64,000 bases of DNA from positions 1 through 64,000 of the forward strand of contig DATGQD010000011.1 in assembly GCA_035304385.1 (NCBI GenBank). Direction: 5' to 3'. Under the pieces are notes generated by a model. It saw only the letters and a list, made by a program, of their open reading frames with translations. It searched no databases and was not told where the DNA came from. The position numbers were made by a program, and so were the translations under genes. The DNA comes from ZC4RG29 sp035304385. Its GTDB lineage: Bacteria > Bacteroidota > Bacteroidia > Cytophagales > Cyclobacteriaceae. Within the stretch, counting starts at the first letter, position 1. Every line of letters starts with the position of its first letter. Below are positions 1 to 8,239 of this stretch, in pieces.

Positions 1-1
1 G

Positions 2-55
2 ATCACGCGACGCGGGTACGAGGACATCAGCGAGGCTGACGAGCGGAAGAAGTAG
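2..55 (+). CDS. C-terminal fragment of an unidentified protein (5' end outside window)
   Basis: An open frame runs from the window edge to a TAG at 53-55 and encodes ITRRGYEDISEADERKK. Only 17 residues are visible, too few to name a family. It is supported mainly by the fact that the minus-strand zinc-ribbon gene ends one base later, a typical tail-to-tail arrangement. It could be chance. Confidence 0.4.
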   Translation: MTRRGYEDISEADERKK

Positions 56-56
56 T

Positions 57-212
57 TCAGAATATCCAAAGGAGCAGTAATAGAATCACGAGCGCGATCG
101 CGACCCACTTCAACGTGCCGCTGCGGGTAGGGAACTCATATCCGCAAATGGGACACGTGTTGCTGTCTGCGTCGATCTCCATCGCACATGACGGACACTC
201 TTTTTTTGCCAT
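57..212 (-). CDS. Small zinc-ribbon membrane protein, 51 aa
   Basis: The protein begins MAKKECPSCAMEIDADSNTC and continues PICGYEF, giving two CxxC knuckles (C6-C9 and C20-C23) that form a zinc ribbon, then one hydrophobic segment (residues about 36-51, VAIALVILLLLLWIF) that reaches the C-terminus. The design is a cytoplasmic zinc ribbon on a C-terminal membrane anchor, common among short uncharacterised bacterial proteins. A Bacteroidota -7 element (TACCTTTG) lies only 4 bases upstream of the ATG. The gene ends tail-to-tail with the fragment at the window edge. Function is unknown; protein-protein or nucleic-acid binding at the membrane is a guess. Confidence 0.75.
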   Translation of the reverse strand: MAKKECPSCAMEIDADSNTCPICGYEFPTRSGTLKWVAIALVILLLLLWIF

Positions 213-216
213 GATG

Positions 217-224
217 CAAAGGTA
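217..224 (-). promoter_or_regulatory. -7 promoter element TACCTTTG of the zinc-ribbon gene
   Basis: Exact match to the Bacteroidota TAnnTTTG consensus on the minus strand, followed by CATC and the ATG at 212. The start of transcription would fall at or next to the start codon, so the mRNA may be leaderless. No clear -33 TTG was found. Confidence 0.5.
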
Positions 225-442
225 GTCATCACCGTGTAAAAGCGGGTGTATGGTGATTGCCGATCAATGATTTTTGATTTACGCCCACAGCGGTATTTGG
301 GACCACCAAATCAAAAATCACAAATCGCTAATCCTCCTCCTCTTCCCCATTACTGTAGACTAATTTTCCCTTCGCGTCTTGCAAGTGCACTCCAAAGGCC
401 TATAGCCACACCGGAACACCTTTTGCGGTGAAAATCGCGGGT

Positions 443-462
443 TTCCTGATTTAAATCAGGAA
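443..462. promoter_or_regulatory. Perfect 20-bp palindrome, candidate CRP/FNR-type operator
   Basis: TTCCTGATTTAAATCAGGAA is a perfect palindrome. Its core TGAT-N4-ATCA fits the general CRP/FNR family pattern TGA-N6-TCA. It sits about 65 bp upstream of the start point predicted from the -7-like element at 505-512. The rest of 225-576 holds no convincing gene. Regulator identity is inference. Confidence 0.45.
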
Positions 463-504
463 TAGGTCTCGTATTTTCTCATTCAGACCATTCGCTAATC
501 GTGG

Positions 505-512
505 TACCTTTA
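505..512 (+). promoter_or_regulatory. Probable -7 element TACCTTTA for the dodecin gene
   Basis: One mismatch to TAnnTTTG, 64 bp before the dodecin ATG. No good -33 TTG is visible at the usual distance, which would fit a promoter that needs an activator at the palindrome upstream. Confidence 0.35.
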
Positions 513-576
513 TCATAGATGAAGGAACCGGAGGGCAAACCCAGAAACATTTGTTCAACTTAAAACCATACAACCC

Positions 577-777
577 ATGTCAGTGATCAAGGTTATCGAA
601 GTGCTCGACGATTCCAACAAGAGCTGGGAAGACGCAGCCCAACAGGCAATAGCCAAAGCGTCAGGGACGATTCACAACATCAAATCGATCTACATCAAAG
701 AACACAGTGCTACTGTGAACAATGGGAAGATTTCATCGTACCGCATTAACGCGAAGATCAGTTTCGAACTCGACTAG
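577..777 (+). CDS. Dodecin family protein, 66 aa
   Basis: Dodecins are small flavin-binding proteins that assemble into hollow dodecamers and buffer or store free flavin. Size (66 aa), the N-terminal strand VIKVIEVLDDSNKSWEDAAQ with the flavin-stacking Trp in SWEDA (W17), the helix that follows, and the C-terminal strand ending in INAKISFELD match the family throughout. It is the first gene of a same-strand group with a DUF2267 protein (70 bp downstream) and a ribosome hibernation factor. The group suggests a role in stress or dormancy; that is inference. Confidence 0.9.
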   Translation: MSVIKVIEVLDDSNKSWEDAAQQAIAKASGTIHNIKSIYIKEHSATVNNGKISSYRINAKISFELD

Positions 778-847
778 TGCGGATGCAGGGAGCGTCAGTA
801 CGCTTCATACGGATAGATGATATTAGAGACTGTTAAAGTATTCAGCC

Positions 848-1294
848 ATGCCACTGGATTTTGAAACCTATGCACAGAAGGGCAATGAGTTCGTCAACCT
901 GCTCATGAAAAATCTTGGCGTCGAGGACGAACGCGACCGTGCAGCCCGAATTCTTCGCTCCGTTCTAAGAACGATGCGAAATCACCTTTCACTGGAGGAG
1001 TCGTCAGACCTTCTGGCGCAGCTGCCCATGGCCATCAAAGCCGTGTATGTCGATGGCTGGCGTATGACACAACTACACCGGCGTGTTAGCACCATGCAGG
1101 AATTCGCTAATGAGGTGCTCAAAGAGCACGGAAATGCTGCCTGGCGCGATTTCAGCAATCCGGATGAAGTTATTCTGGCCGTACGCGCAGTAGTAGAGAC
1201 GCTGGCCGAATATGTCTCCGTTGGGGAACTGGAACAGGCATTTGCTTCCCTTCCGAAAGAACTCAGGGAACAGTTCAAAGTCTGGATCCCCTAA
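848..1294 (+). CDS. DUF2267 domain protein, 148 aa
   Basis: The protein matches the DUF2267 pattern: helical, about 145 residues, with two related halves. The first half carries AARILRSVLRTMRNHLSLEESSDL and LAQLPMAIKAVYVDGW, and the second half repeats the theme with ILAVRAVVETLAEYVS, VGELEQAFASLPKELREQF. The family has no established biochemical role; members are often found near stress and universal-stress genes. Here it lies between dodecin and a hibernation factor. No signal peptide is present, so it is probably cytoplasmic. Confidence 0.8.
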   Translation: MPLDFETYAQKGNEFVNLLMKNLGVEDERDRAARILRSVLRTMRNHLSLEESSDLLAQLPMAIKAVYVDGWRMTQLHRRVSTMQEFANEVLKEHGNAAWRDFSNPDEVILAVRAVVETLAEYVSVGELEQAFASLPKELREQFKVWIP

Positions 1295-1327
1295 TAGGAT
1301 CATCGTAAACGAACAATCTTAGCTACA

Positions 1328-1684
1328 ATGAAAATCTTGTTTCAGGCTTCGGAATTCAAGCCAACAAAAAAGATCGAAAGATACGCCCACAAGAAGGTGT
1401 TGACCCTCGACAAGTTCCACGATCGCATCATAGAGGCGCACGTGCGTCTTAGAAAAATCCGGACAAGCCGACCGGATGACAAGGCGTGCGAACTCAAGGT
1501 CGCGATTCCGGGTAATGACCCGTACGTCGCAAAGCGCGGCTTCACCTTCGAAGAAGCCATCAACAAGGCGGTGGAAACGATGAAGCGCAGGATCGACGAT
1601 CGCAAAGCGAAGCCCGTCAAGAAACGTCAAAGCACAGGTAAAGTGCTTCAGCGTGTGGTAGAAGAAGTGGAGACCCTTAGCTGA
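1328..1684 (+). CDS. hpf: Ribosome hibernation-promoting factor, short HPF/RaiA type, 118 aa
   Basis: HPF/RaiA proteins bind the 30S decoding region of idle ribosomes and protect them in starvation. The sequence begins MKILFQASEFKPTKKIERYAHKK, has the family helix-strand pattern (KVLTLDKFHDRIIEAHVRLRK) and the FTFEEAINKAVETMKRRI helix that ends the S30AE domain. There is no long C-terminal dimerisation domain, so it is the short form. It lies 33 bp behind the DUF2267 gene and its 3' end overlaps the convergent phosphotransferase gene by 8 bp (1677-1684). Confidence 0.88.
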   Translation: MKILFQASEFKPTKKIERYAHKKVLTLDKFHDRIIEAHVRLRKIRTSRPDDKACELKVAIPGNDPYVAKRGFTFEEAINKAVETMKRRIDDRKAKPVKKRQSTGKVLQRVVEEVETLS

Positions 1685-2684
1685 AACCCTTCGTATACCC
1701 GTGCATCTGTTCAAGATAGCGCGCGGCTTCGCGCAAGGCAGGGGATGCGGCAGATGAATCGGCCGCATCCCGCGCCCTAAGGCAGTTGACCTTAGCGCGC
1801 ACGTTGGCGCGATAGCACCTATAATAGTGGAATAACGCAAGATCCCTTGTGCCATTGATGGCATGAAATTGCGACGTGTAAGCTTCTATGAAAGTTCGCG
1901 ACAGGTCAGGTCGCCCGAAGACATCAAGGTCCATACACAGGAATGCAACTTCATTCAGCACATCGACCTGCCTATACTCGTCATTGAACTCAATGCAATC
2001 AAAGATCACAGGTTCATCAAGAAGAAAGATATTTCTTGAATGAAGGTCTCCATGACCATCCCGATGGAAGCCATCCTCGATACGGTCTTCTAATAGTCGC
2101 CTGTTGTCGAGCACAAATTCGTCCGATTTCTTCAGCGTGTGTTCCAGCATGTTGGCATAATTATCTCCCAGCTGTTCTCGGATAAATTCACGCTGCCCTT
2201 CTATGTCGTTAAACTTTCGGCGGATGTCCAGTGGATCTTCAGGATAAACAATTTCAGCTTCTCTGTGAAATGAGGCGATCTGATTCGCAAGATTGTGAAT
2301 GTGATCTTCCGTCACTAAGCCATTTCGTAACAACAAATCCATGCGCCTGTCGTTGTCGAGCTTGCGCATCTGTACAGCATAATCGATTACTTCACCCTGT
2401 TCTCCACCGACGGACAGGCCAGAGGATGGCTTCCGTATGGGAACGACGTCGAGATAAACATCCGTCGTCAGGCGGTTGTTCAACATAACCTCTCGTTCAC
2501 AGTAGTACCGACGCTGCTCAATGGTTGAAAAGTCGAGAAAAGAATACTTTAGAGGTTTCTTGATCTTGAACACCGCGTCGTCACAAAGGATGACCCAGGA
2601 TATGTGCGTCTCTTTTAGTTCAGGATTGGTACACCGTGTCGGAAAGGAGCCGGTGATGAGTTGTTGGATTTCTTCACCGGTCAT
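1677..2684 (-). CDS. Aminoglycoside phosphotransferase-like protein (COG2187 type), 335 aa
   Basis: A protein-kinase-like fold of the phosphotransferase (APH) group: HGDLHSRN at residues 211-218 is the catalytic loop and IFDCIEF (227-233) supplies the metal-binding Asp. In many bacteria this domain is fused to a P-loop kinase in one protein; here the two are separate, with the kinase gene directly upstream and overlapping by 11 bp (2674-2684). I chose ATG 2684 because the extra N-terminal residues of a longer frame are unlike the family and lie inside the kinase gene. Substrate is unknown and antibiotic resistance should not be assumed. Confidence 0.8.
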   Translation of the reverse strand: MTGEEIQQLITGSFPTRCTNPELKETHISWVILCDDAVFKIKKPLKYSFLDFSTIEQRRYYCEREVMLNNRLTTDVYLDVVPIRKPSSGLSVGGEQGEVIDYAVQMRKLDNDRRMDLLLRNGLVTEDHIHNLANQIASFHREAEIVYPEDPLDIRRKFNDIEGQREFIREQLGDNYANMLEHTLKKSDEFVLDNRRLLEDRIEDGFHRDGHGDLHSRNIFLLDEPVIFDCIEFNDEYRQVDVLNEVAFLCMDLDVFGRPDLSRTFIEAYTSQFHAINGTRDLALFHYYRCYRANVRAKVNCLRARDAADSSAASPALREAARYLEQMHGYTKGFS

Positions 2685-3159
2685 GATCCAGGTATTGAAT
2701 GGCGCGATCAAGCATATCGTCGATGTTGTCCGATGTCGAATGCAGTGTGAGGAACTCACCCTCCAGTGGTTCCCACTGCGACCGGATCAGCTCGTGAACC
2801 CGGAGATCGGCCTCGCTGTCTGTACGCGGCTTCGCAAGACGCTCCCGAATAACATCATCATCGGCTGATACCATCATCCAGATCAGATTGGGAAAGGCAT
2901 CATTGAACATGGCGCGAATATCGTTGCGGTAAAAGGTGGCGTCGAAGACGATGGACTGGTCCACGTGCGCCTGGGCGCGGCGGATCATTTCGCGATACAC
3001 GTCCCGCTTCTCGGCGTCGGAGTAGGTACGTTGAGAAAACATCTCGCGGCGTATCTTGTCGCTGCTGAAATAGACGGCCTTCAGGCGTTCTGCAAGCCGC
3101 GCTGCGAAGTAACTCTTGCCGGACCCGGGTAGTCCGCACACTGCCACGATCTTACCCAT
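2674..3159 (-). CDS. P-loop ATP-binding kinase-like protein (COG0645 type), 161 aa
   Basis: The N-terminus MGKIVAVCGLPGSGKS is a Walker A loop (GLPGSGKS, 9-16), followed by a YFSSDKIRREMF segment and DATFYRND (73-80), both typical of small AAA_33-type kinases related to gluconate kinase. ATG 3159 is chosen because the P-loop should lie at the N-terminus; a longer frame would add 40 unrelated residues. It is the first gene of a two-gene unit with the APH-like protein and probably phosphorylates or partners with the same unknown substrate. Confidence 0.8.
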   Translation of the reverse strand: MGKIVAVCGLPGSGKSYFAARLAERLKAVYFSSDKIRREMFSQRTYSDAEKRDVYREMIRRAQAHVDQSIVFDATFYRNDIRAMFNDAFPNLIWMMVSADDDVIRERLAKPRTDSEADLRVHELIRSQWEPLEGEFLTLHSTSDNIDDMLDRAIQYLDHDR

Positions 3160-3332
3160 GATGCCAATATACAGAAATTGAAAAGGCACGGACGAGACTG
3201 CGTGTAAATACACACTCAGTATTCTAATCCGATCCAGCACTTCGTGGTACCGGTTGTAAGAATTTTCTGCCGAATTCATTATATTCTGGCTACTTTAGGT
3301 ACGTCGTGTACTCTGCTACAGGTAGGAGTTTT

Positions 3333-5294
3333 ATGGTGAGAAGCGTTTTCGGAATCGCGACCCTCTCTTGCATGGTCATATTCATGGCCAATGCGCAAGA
3401 ATCCAATCTGTACGAAACCACGCTTCGGCCTATCCTCGAAAAGCGCTGCATCGAATGCCACAATACGGGCAACACAAAGGGTGGTGTAAATATTGACAAC
3501 TACAAAGAACAGGCCCGGGTCGTCAAAGACGGTGCGTTCTGGCTAAAGGTTCTCGACCAGATCAAGACCCGCGAAATGCCTCCCTCGACTGAGCCACCCC
3601 TTCCGGATAACGAATATCAAACTCTCGTATCGGGTATCGACAGTGTGCTGCAATCCTCCCTTCGGGAACGGGTTCCGGGTCACGTTGTGATTCGCCGCCT
3701 TAGCCACACCGAGTATCAATACACAATTCTCGACCTGCTTGGTGTCGAGTTCGATGCGAAATCCTATTTCCCTTCCGACGCGTCTGGTGGTGGTGGATTT
3801 GACAACCAGGGCGGCGCGCTGTTCTTTACGCCATTGAAGTTTGAACGGTACTACGACGCGGCCGAACAAATCATCGGACAATTGCGCGCTGACGAGGAGA
3901 AATGGCGTGCCATCGTTCCATTTGATTACAAACAAACTTGGTGGCAACGGCTCGCCAACTGGGTGAAGTCGCTGTTCAGCGACAACTATCGGGAAATTAA
4001 TGCGCCGGAAGTAGCGGCTGAAAAAGTTATCGTGCCCCTCGCCACAAAGGCTTATCGACGATTCCTGAGGGAAGATGAAAGGGATCGGCTGATGGAGTTG
4101 TTCACATCAGTCTATAACGCGGCGGACACATTGAGCAATCCCCATCGCTTCAACGATGCTGTCGCGCAGACGTTCAAGGCAGTCCTCGTTTCTCCCCACT
4201 TCCTGTATCGTGCAGAAGAGGAGCCGCGGGTAAGGGGCGTATATGAGTTAAGCAATTTCGAGCTTGCAACGCGCCTGTCGTATTTCCTCTGGTCGAGCAT
4301 GCCTGACGACGAACTTTTCACACTCGCGTATCTCGGAAAACTTCAGGATACACTGGTGCTGGAGCAGCAAGTGAGGCGCATGCTGGCCGATCCGAAAGCG
4401 AAACGATTTGCCGAAAGCTTCGCTACACAATGGCTTGGAGTTTCAAAACTGCTCGAAAACACGCAGATCGTGGATCCTGAACGCTTCCCGGAATTCGACA
4501 TGACTATCAGGAAAGCGTTGTATCGGGAAACAGTTGAGTATTTCTACTACGTACTCACGGACAGTCGGAATATGTTGGAGCTCATCAACAGCAACTACAC
4601 TTTCGTCAACGAAGATCTCGCTAAGTATTATGGTATTGAAGGTGTGACAGGATCGGACTTCCGGAAAGTAGACGTAACTGAACGCTGGCGTGGAGGCGTG
4701 TTGGGTATGGCGGGCGTGTTGACAACGACATCGCTGCCTACCCGAACCAGCCCTGTATTGCGTGGCAAATGGGTAATGGAACAGCTCCTTGGCGTTTCAC
4801 CACCACCACCCCCTGCCGAGGTTGCTGAATTGCCCAAGGACGAAGGCACGCACAGCGCAGTGGGATTGAGAAAGCTGCTGGAACGACACCGTTCTGACCC
4901 GGCATGCTTCTCCTGTCACGTCAAAATGGACCCCCTCGGACTCGGGCTGGAGAATTTTGATGCTATCGGACGTTGGAGAGAGTCTTACGGTGCTGCACCG
5001 ATTGATCCGTCCGGTGTGCTTGCGGACGGACAAAAGTTTAACGGACCCGTAGAGTTGAAAGAACTGCTGTTGCAGGAAAAACAAAGAATCGCCCGGAATT
5101 TTTCTTCGCGAATGTTGTCGTATGCGCTTGGCAGGTCAGTCCTGTTTACAGACGAACCCGCGCTGCGGGAACTGGAGGAATGTTTGATCAAGAACAACTT
5201 CGATCCGCATCCGTTCATCGCGACACTTGTGAAGAGTTACCCCTTCCGAATGAAGATCAATGATTTCAGGAAAAAAGTGGACGAAATAATATGA
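3333..5294 (+). CDS. Secreted DUF1587/DUF1592/DUF1588/DUF1585-type c-type cytochrome, 653 aa
   Basis: A signal peptide (residues 1-22, ending MANAQ) precedes a CxxCH heme-c motif (C39IECH43), a cytochrome-like N-terminal domain, and the modules first described in Planctomycetes (HTEYQYTILDLLGVEFD; SHFLYRAEEEP; the ATRLSYFLWSSMPDDEL segment; TSPVLRGKWVMEQLLG). A second heme motif, C525FSCH529, is followed by MDPLGLGLENFDAIGRWR, the DUF1588/1585 signature. A GGTAGGAG sequence lies 6 bp before ATG 3333, which I prefer to an ATG 27 bp upstream. It overlaps the DUF1552 gene by 4 bp. Probably an exported redox protein; the reaction is unknown. Confidence 0.85.
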   Translation: MVRSVFGIATLSCMVIFMANAQESNLYETTLRPILEKRCIECHNTGNTKGGVNIDNYKEQARVVKDGAFWLKVLDQIKTREMPPSTEPPLPDNEYQTLVSGIDSVLQSSLRERVPGHVVIRRLSHTEYQYTILDLLGVEFDAKSYFPSDASGGGGFDNQGGALFFTPLKFERYYDAAEQIIGQLRADEEKWRAIVPFDYKQTWWQRLANWVKSLFSDNYREINAPEVAAEKVIVPLATKAYRRFLREDERDRLMELFTSVYNAADTLSNPHRFNDAVAQTFKAVLVSPHFLYRAEEEPRVRGVYELSNFELATRLSYFLWSSMPDDELFTLAYLGKLQDTLVLEQQVRRMLADPKAKRFAESFATQWLGVSKLLENTQIVDPERFPEFDMTIRKALYRETVEYFYYVLTDSRNMLELINSNYTFVNEDLAKYYGIEGVTGSDFRKVDVTERWRGGVLGMAGVLTTTSLPTRTSPVLRGKWVMEQLLGVSPPPPPAEVAELPKDEGTHSAVGLRKLLERHRSDPACFSCHVKMDPLGLGLENFDAIGRWRESYGAAPIDPSGVLADGQKFNGPVELKELLLQEKQRIARNFSSRMLSYALGRSVLFTDEPALRELEECLIKNNFDPHPFIATLVKSYPFRMKINDFRKKVDEII

Positions 5295-6682
5295 AAAAGA
5301 AGTGGCACATTTCGCGCCGGAGAATGCTCAAGGGAGTAGGTGCTTGTATAGCGCTACCTTTTCTTGAAGCTATGGCGCTTCCGGGTATGAGTTCTCCCTA
5401 CAGTGCCGTCGGCGGCTCGGCTCCTGTGAGGAATGCCTTCCTGTATCTTCCGAACGGGGTGCATCCCGACCTCTGGTCGCCCGCGCAGACAGGTCGTAGC
5501 TTCGAACTCACCCGTCAGCTGTCGCCACTTAAGAATCTTCAAAAGGACATCCTCGTGCTCGGTGAATTGATGAACAAGAATTCCATTTTCCAGGGCGCGG
5601 ATGGCCACTATGCGAAAACGGCAAGTATACTCACCTGTCTTCCCATAAAACAGACCATAGGGGACAATATCAGCAGCGGAGGGATATCTGTCGACCAGGT
5701 TATCGCGAACGCCGTGGGCAACGAGACGCTGTTCCCGTCGCTGGAATACGGCCTCGACCGGATCGCTACCGGTGTCGACATCAACGTCGGATTTACACGG
5801 CTGTATGCGTCGAGCATTTCATGGAAGACGGCCACGCAGCCGCTGTCGAAGGAGATCGATCCGAGGCTTGCGTTCGACCGACTCTTTCGTTCATTTGTTC
5901 CTGGCAAGGTGGGAAAGGAGGATCCCTGGAAACGCAGCGTACTCGACGCAGTCATGGAAGATGCAAACAGCCTGAAGCGGAACCTGGGGCGTTCCGATCA
6001 GGATAAGTTGTCCGAATATCTTGAATCCATTCGCAGCGTAGAAAAAAGGATCTCAAGTGAGGCCAATAAAGAAAAATTTGAGGCCAACATCACACCGGAT
6101 ATCGTTAAGGAACTTGTCAGGCTGGATCAGGACATCGATGAATACGTTGAAATGTACAGCGGGGTGGATGTCACGGAGAAAACCCGGTTGATGATGGACA
6201 TAATGGCGCTGGCCTTCTGGAGTGACGCGACGCGTGTGATTACCTTCATGTTTGGAAACGCCGTAAGCAACCGAAATTTTTCGTTCCTCGACGGTGTGAA
6301 CGGAAGTCACCATTCCATATCGCACCACATGGACGATCCGGCTTTGATGGAGCAGTATGCGCGGATCACCACGTGGCACGTGGCCCAGTATGCTTACCTC
6401 CTTGAAAAGCTCAAGAGCATCAGGGAAGGAGACGGCACGCTGCTCGACAACTCATTGATCACGTTCATATCGGGCCTTCGCGACGGTAACCGCCACTCGC
6501 CCCGCAATGTGCCCGTCGTCGTTGCGGGAAAGGCCGGCGGTAAGTTCAATGCCGGTCAGCACCTGGTGTACGAAAAAAATACGCCGCTGGCCAACCTTTA
6601 CCTTTCGATGTTGCATGCGCAGAATATTGAGATGCAACGGTTTGGCGACAGCACAGGAACGTTAACAGGCGTGCTGTCGTGA
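5291..6682 (+). CDS. DUF1552 protein with Tat signal, 463 aa
   Basis: The N-terminus (MKKKWHISRRRMLKGVGACI) carries a twin-arginine export motif, as usual for DUF1552 proteins, followed by ALPFLEAMALP. The family segments RNAFLYLPNGVHPDLW, ILVLGELMNK, GADGHYAKTASILTC, HHSISHH and ITFISGLRDGNRHSPRNVPVV are all present. DUF1552 genes nearly always follow DUF1592-type genes, and here they overlap by ATGA (5291-5294), implying translational coupling. The Tat signal implies folding, perhaps with a cofactor, before export. Function is not established. Confidence 0.88.
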   Translation: MKKKWHISRRRMLKGVGACIALPFLEAMALPGMSSPYSAVGGSAPVRNAFLYLPNGVHPDLWSPAQTGRSFELTRQLSPLKNLQKDILVLGELMNKNSIFQGADGHYAKTASILTCLPIKQTIGDNISSGGISVDQVIANAVGNETLFPSLEYGLDRIATGVDINVGFTRLYASSISWKTATQPLSKEIDPRLAFDRLFRSFVPGKVGKEDPWKRSVLDAVMEDANSLKRNLGRSDQDKLSEYLESIRSVEKRISSEANKEKFEANITPDIVKELVRLDQDIDEYVEMYSGVDVTEKTRLMMDIMALAFWSDATRVITFMFGNAVSNRNFSFLDGVNGSHHSISHHMDDPALMEQYARITTWHVAQYAYLLEKLKSIREGDGTLLDNSLITFISGLRDGNRHSPRNVPVVVAGKAGGKFNAGQHLVYEKNTPLANLYLSMLHAQNIEMQRFGDSTGTLTGVLS

Positions 6683-6716
6683 CGGCAAGGATAGGGACGG
6701 GGAATCAGATTAAGTA

Positions 6717-8177
6717 GTGGGTAAGTTGGGCAAGAGGGTTACAGCAGCGTTCGGTGTCGCTATTATCCTTGCGGCGTTGCCGGCATTTCGACCGGATACC
6801 GTGCCGGTTTTTCTGTTAATGGCCGGTCGATTCCACCCACTCGTCCTGCATTTCCCCATCGTACTCATCGTGCTTGCCCTGGTTGCCGAAGCGGCCCGTT
6901 GGAAAGGATGGCTTAAGCAGTCGGACGCCATTTTAACGGGCGTGCTGGCCGCGGCCGCTATCACAACGTTTCTCTCGGTGATGGCGGGCTTCTTTCTGTT
7001 CGCGTCCGGTGAATACGGGGGCCTGTTGATGGACCGTCATTTTCTTGCCGGCGCCATCACGGGTGCGGCGGTGTTTCTGGCGTTAGGCTTTTTTTTGCTC
7101 TTCAGAAGAAACCGGAGGTTCTATCCATTGTATCTTTCATCGCTGCTCATCGGCAATGTGGCCATGGCCTGGACGGGGCACCTGGGGGGCTCCATCACAC
7201 ACGGTGAAGGATACCTTACCGAGTATTTGCCCATCCTTGTGAAAGGGAACGCGACAGAGGCGCCGCGTAGTGAAGAGGAGATGCTCGTGTACGACGATAT
7301 GATTGCTCCGGTGTTTGATGCGAAATGTTTGAGCTGCCATAATGCGGACCGCGCTAAGGGAAGATTGCGCATGACGTCGCTTGCCGGGTTGACGGTAGGA
7401 GGGGAGAGCGGCAAGCCGGGCGTTGTTCCGGGAGACACATCTCAAAGCGAAGCATACCTTCGCGTCGTTCTGCCGGAAGGTCATTCGGATCGTATGCCGC
7501 CGGAAGGAAAGACACCCATGACGGAAAGCGAGATTGCTCTGCTTTCGTATTGGATTGCGGCGGGCGCTGATCCCGCACTGCGCGTTGCGGAAATAAGGGA
7601 TGATACAGAGATGGGGCCGGTGGTAGCTTCGCTGTTACCCGAATTGGCGCGGTACCGGCGCAAGGGGGCGGTGGCGCGGTTGAGAGCTGAGGCGTTGCGC
7701 GCTGAGCTGGAGATACTCGCGGAAAGGCTCGACGTTGTTGTGGAGCCTGATACCATGGCCGACGGGGATACGTATCTGTTGGCGATGAAGTTTCCACCGG
7801 CGCCGTTCACGAATGATCAGTTCCGCGAGCTCGCGCCGTATGCTGAAGTTTTTTCCCGGGCGTCGCTGGTCTCAAGCGGCATTGACGATGCGGGGCTGTT
7901 TTACATCGGCAGAATGGTGAATTTGCGGACATTGTATCTACAGAAGACACGCGTTGACGGCAGCGGTCTCGTTCATCTTCAAAAGCTCCCACGACTCGAA
8001 GTGTTAAATTTATCGTTCACCAGGATTGACGACAAAGCCGCCCTTGACCTGCTGCACTTCCCGGCGTTAAAGACCGTGTACCTCCACGGCACCGCTGCGA
8101 GTCCCCAGGTAGTCGAGGCGTTGCGCAAGTACCGTCCCCGTTTGGATATCCGTATGGAGGAGGGGCCGTATTTGTAG
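6717..8177 (+). CDS. Membrane protein with DUF2231-like domain, cytochrome c motif and leucine-rich repeats, 486 aa
   Basis: Starts with GTG. Four to five membrane helices fill about residues 10-165, with RFHPLVLHFPIVLIVLALVAEA typical of DUF2231-like inner-membrane domains. A planctomycete-type cytochrome c segment follows: C204LSCH208, NADRAKGRLRM, then PEGHSDRMPPEGKTPMTESEIALLSYWI with the distal Met. The C-terminus has a few leucine-rich repeats (LVHLQKLPRLEVLNLSFTRI). It lies 34 bp behind the DUF1552 gene and probably anchors the same export-side redox system, handing electrons at the membrane; the coupling is inference. Confidence 0.8.
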   Translation: MGKLGKRVTAAFGVAIILAALPAFRPDTVPVFLLMAGRFHPLVLHFPIVLIVLALVAEAARWKGWLKQSDAILTGVLAAAAITTFLSVMAGFFLFASGEYGGLLMDRHFLAGAITGAAVFLALGFFLLFRRNRRFYPLYLSSLLIGNVAMAWTGHLGGSITHGEGYLTEYLPILVKGNATEAPRSEEEMLVYDDMIAPVFDAKCLSCHNADRAKGRLRMTSLAGLTVGGESGKPGVVPGDTSQSEAYLRVVLPEGHSDRMPPEGKTPMTESEIALLSYWIAAGADPALRVAEIRDDTEMGPVVASLLPELARYRRKGAVARLRAEALRAELEILAERLDVVVEPDTMADGDTYLLAMKFPPAPFTNDQFRELAPYAEVFSRASLVSSGIDDAGLFYIGRMVNLRTLYLQKTRVDGSGLVHLQKLPRLEVLNLSFTRIDDKAALDLLHFPALKTVYLHGTAASPQVVEALRKYRPRLDIRMEEGPYL

Positions 8178-8239
8178 GGGGTAGTCAACCCCTTAATTAC
8201 GTTCGAATTAGTTGCCCAACAAGGTGGACGTGGCAGATC

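Noticed and set aside
246..431. 61-codon plus-strand frame between the zinc-ribbon and dodecin genes
   Set aside because: Unnatural composition, no family, covers palindromic and promoter-like DNA.
2684..2759. Longer start of the APH-like gene
   Set aside because: Adds 25 residues unlike the family and lies within the upstream kinase gene.
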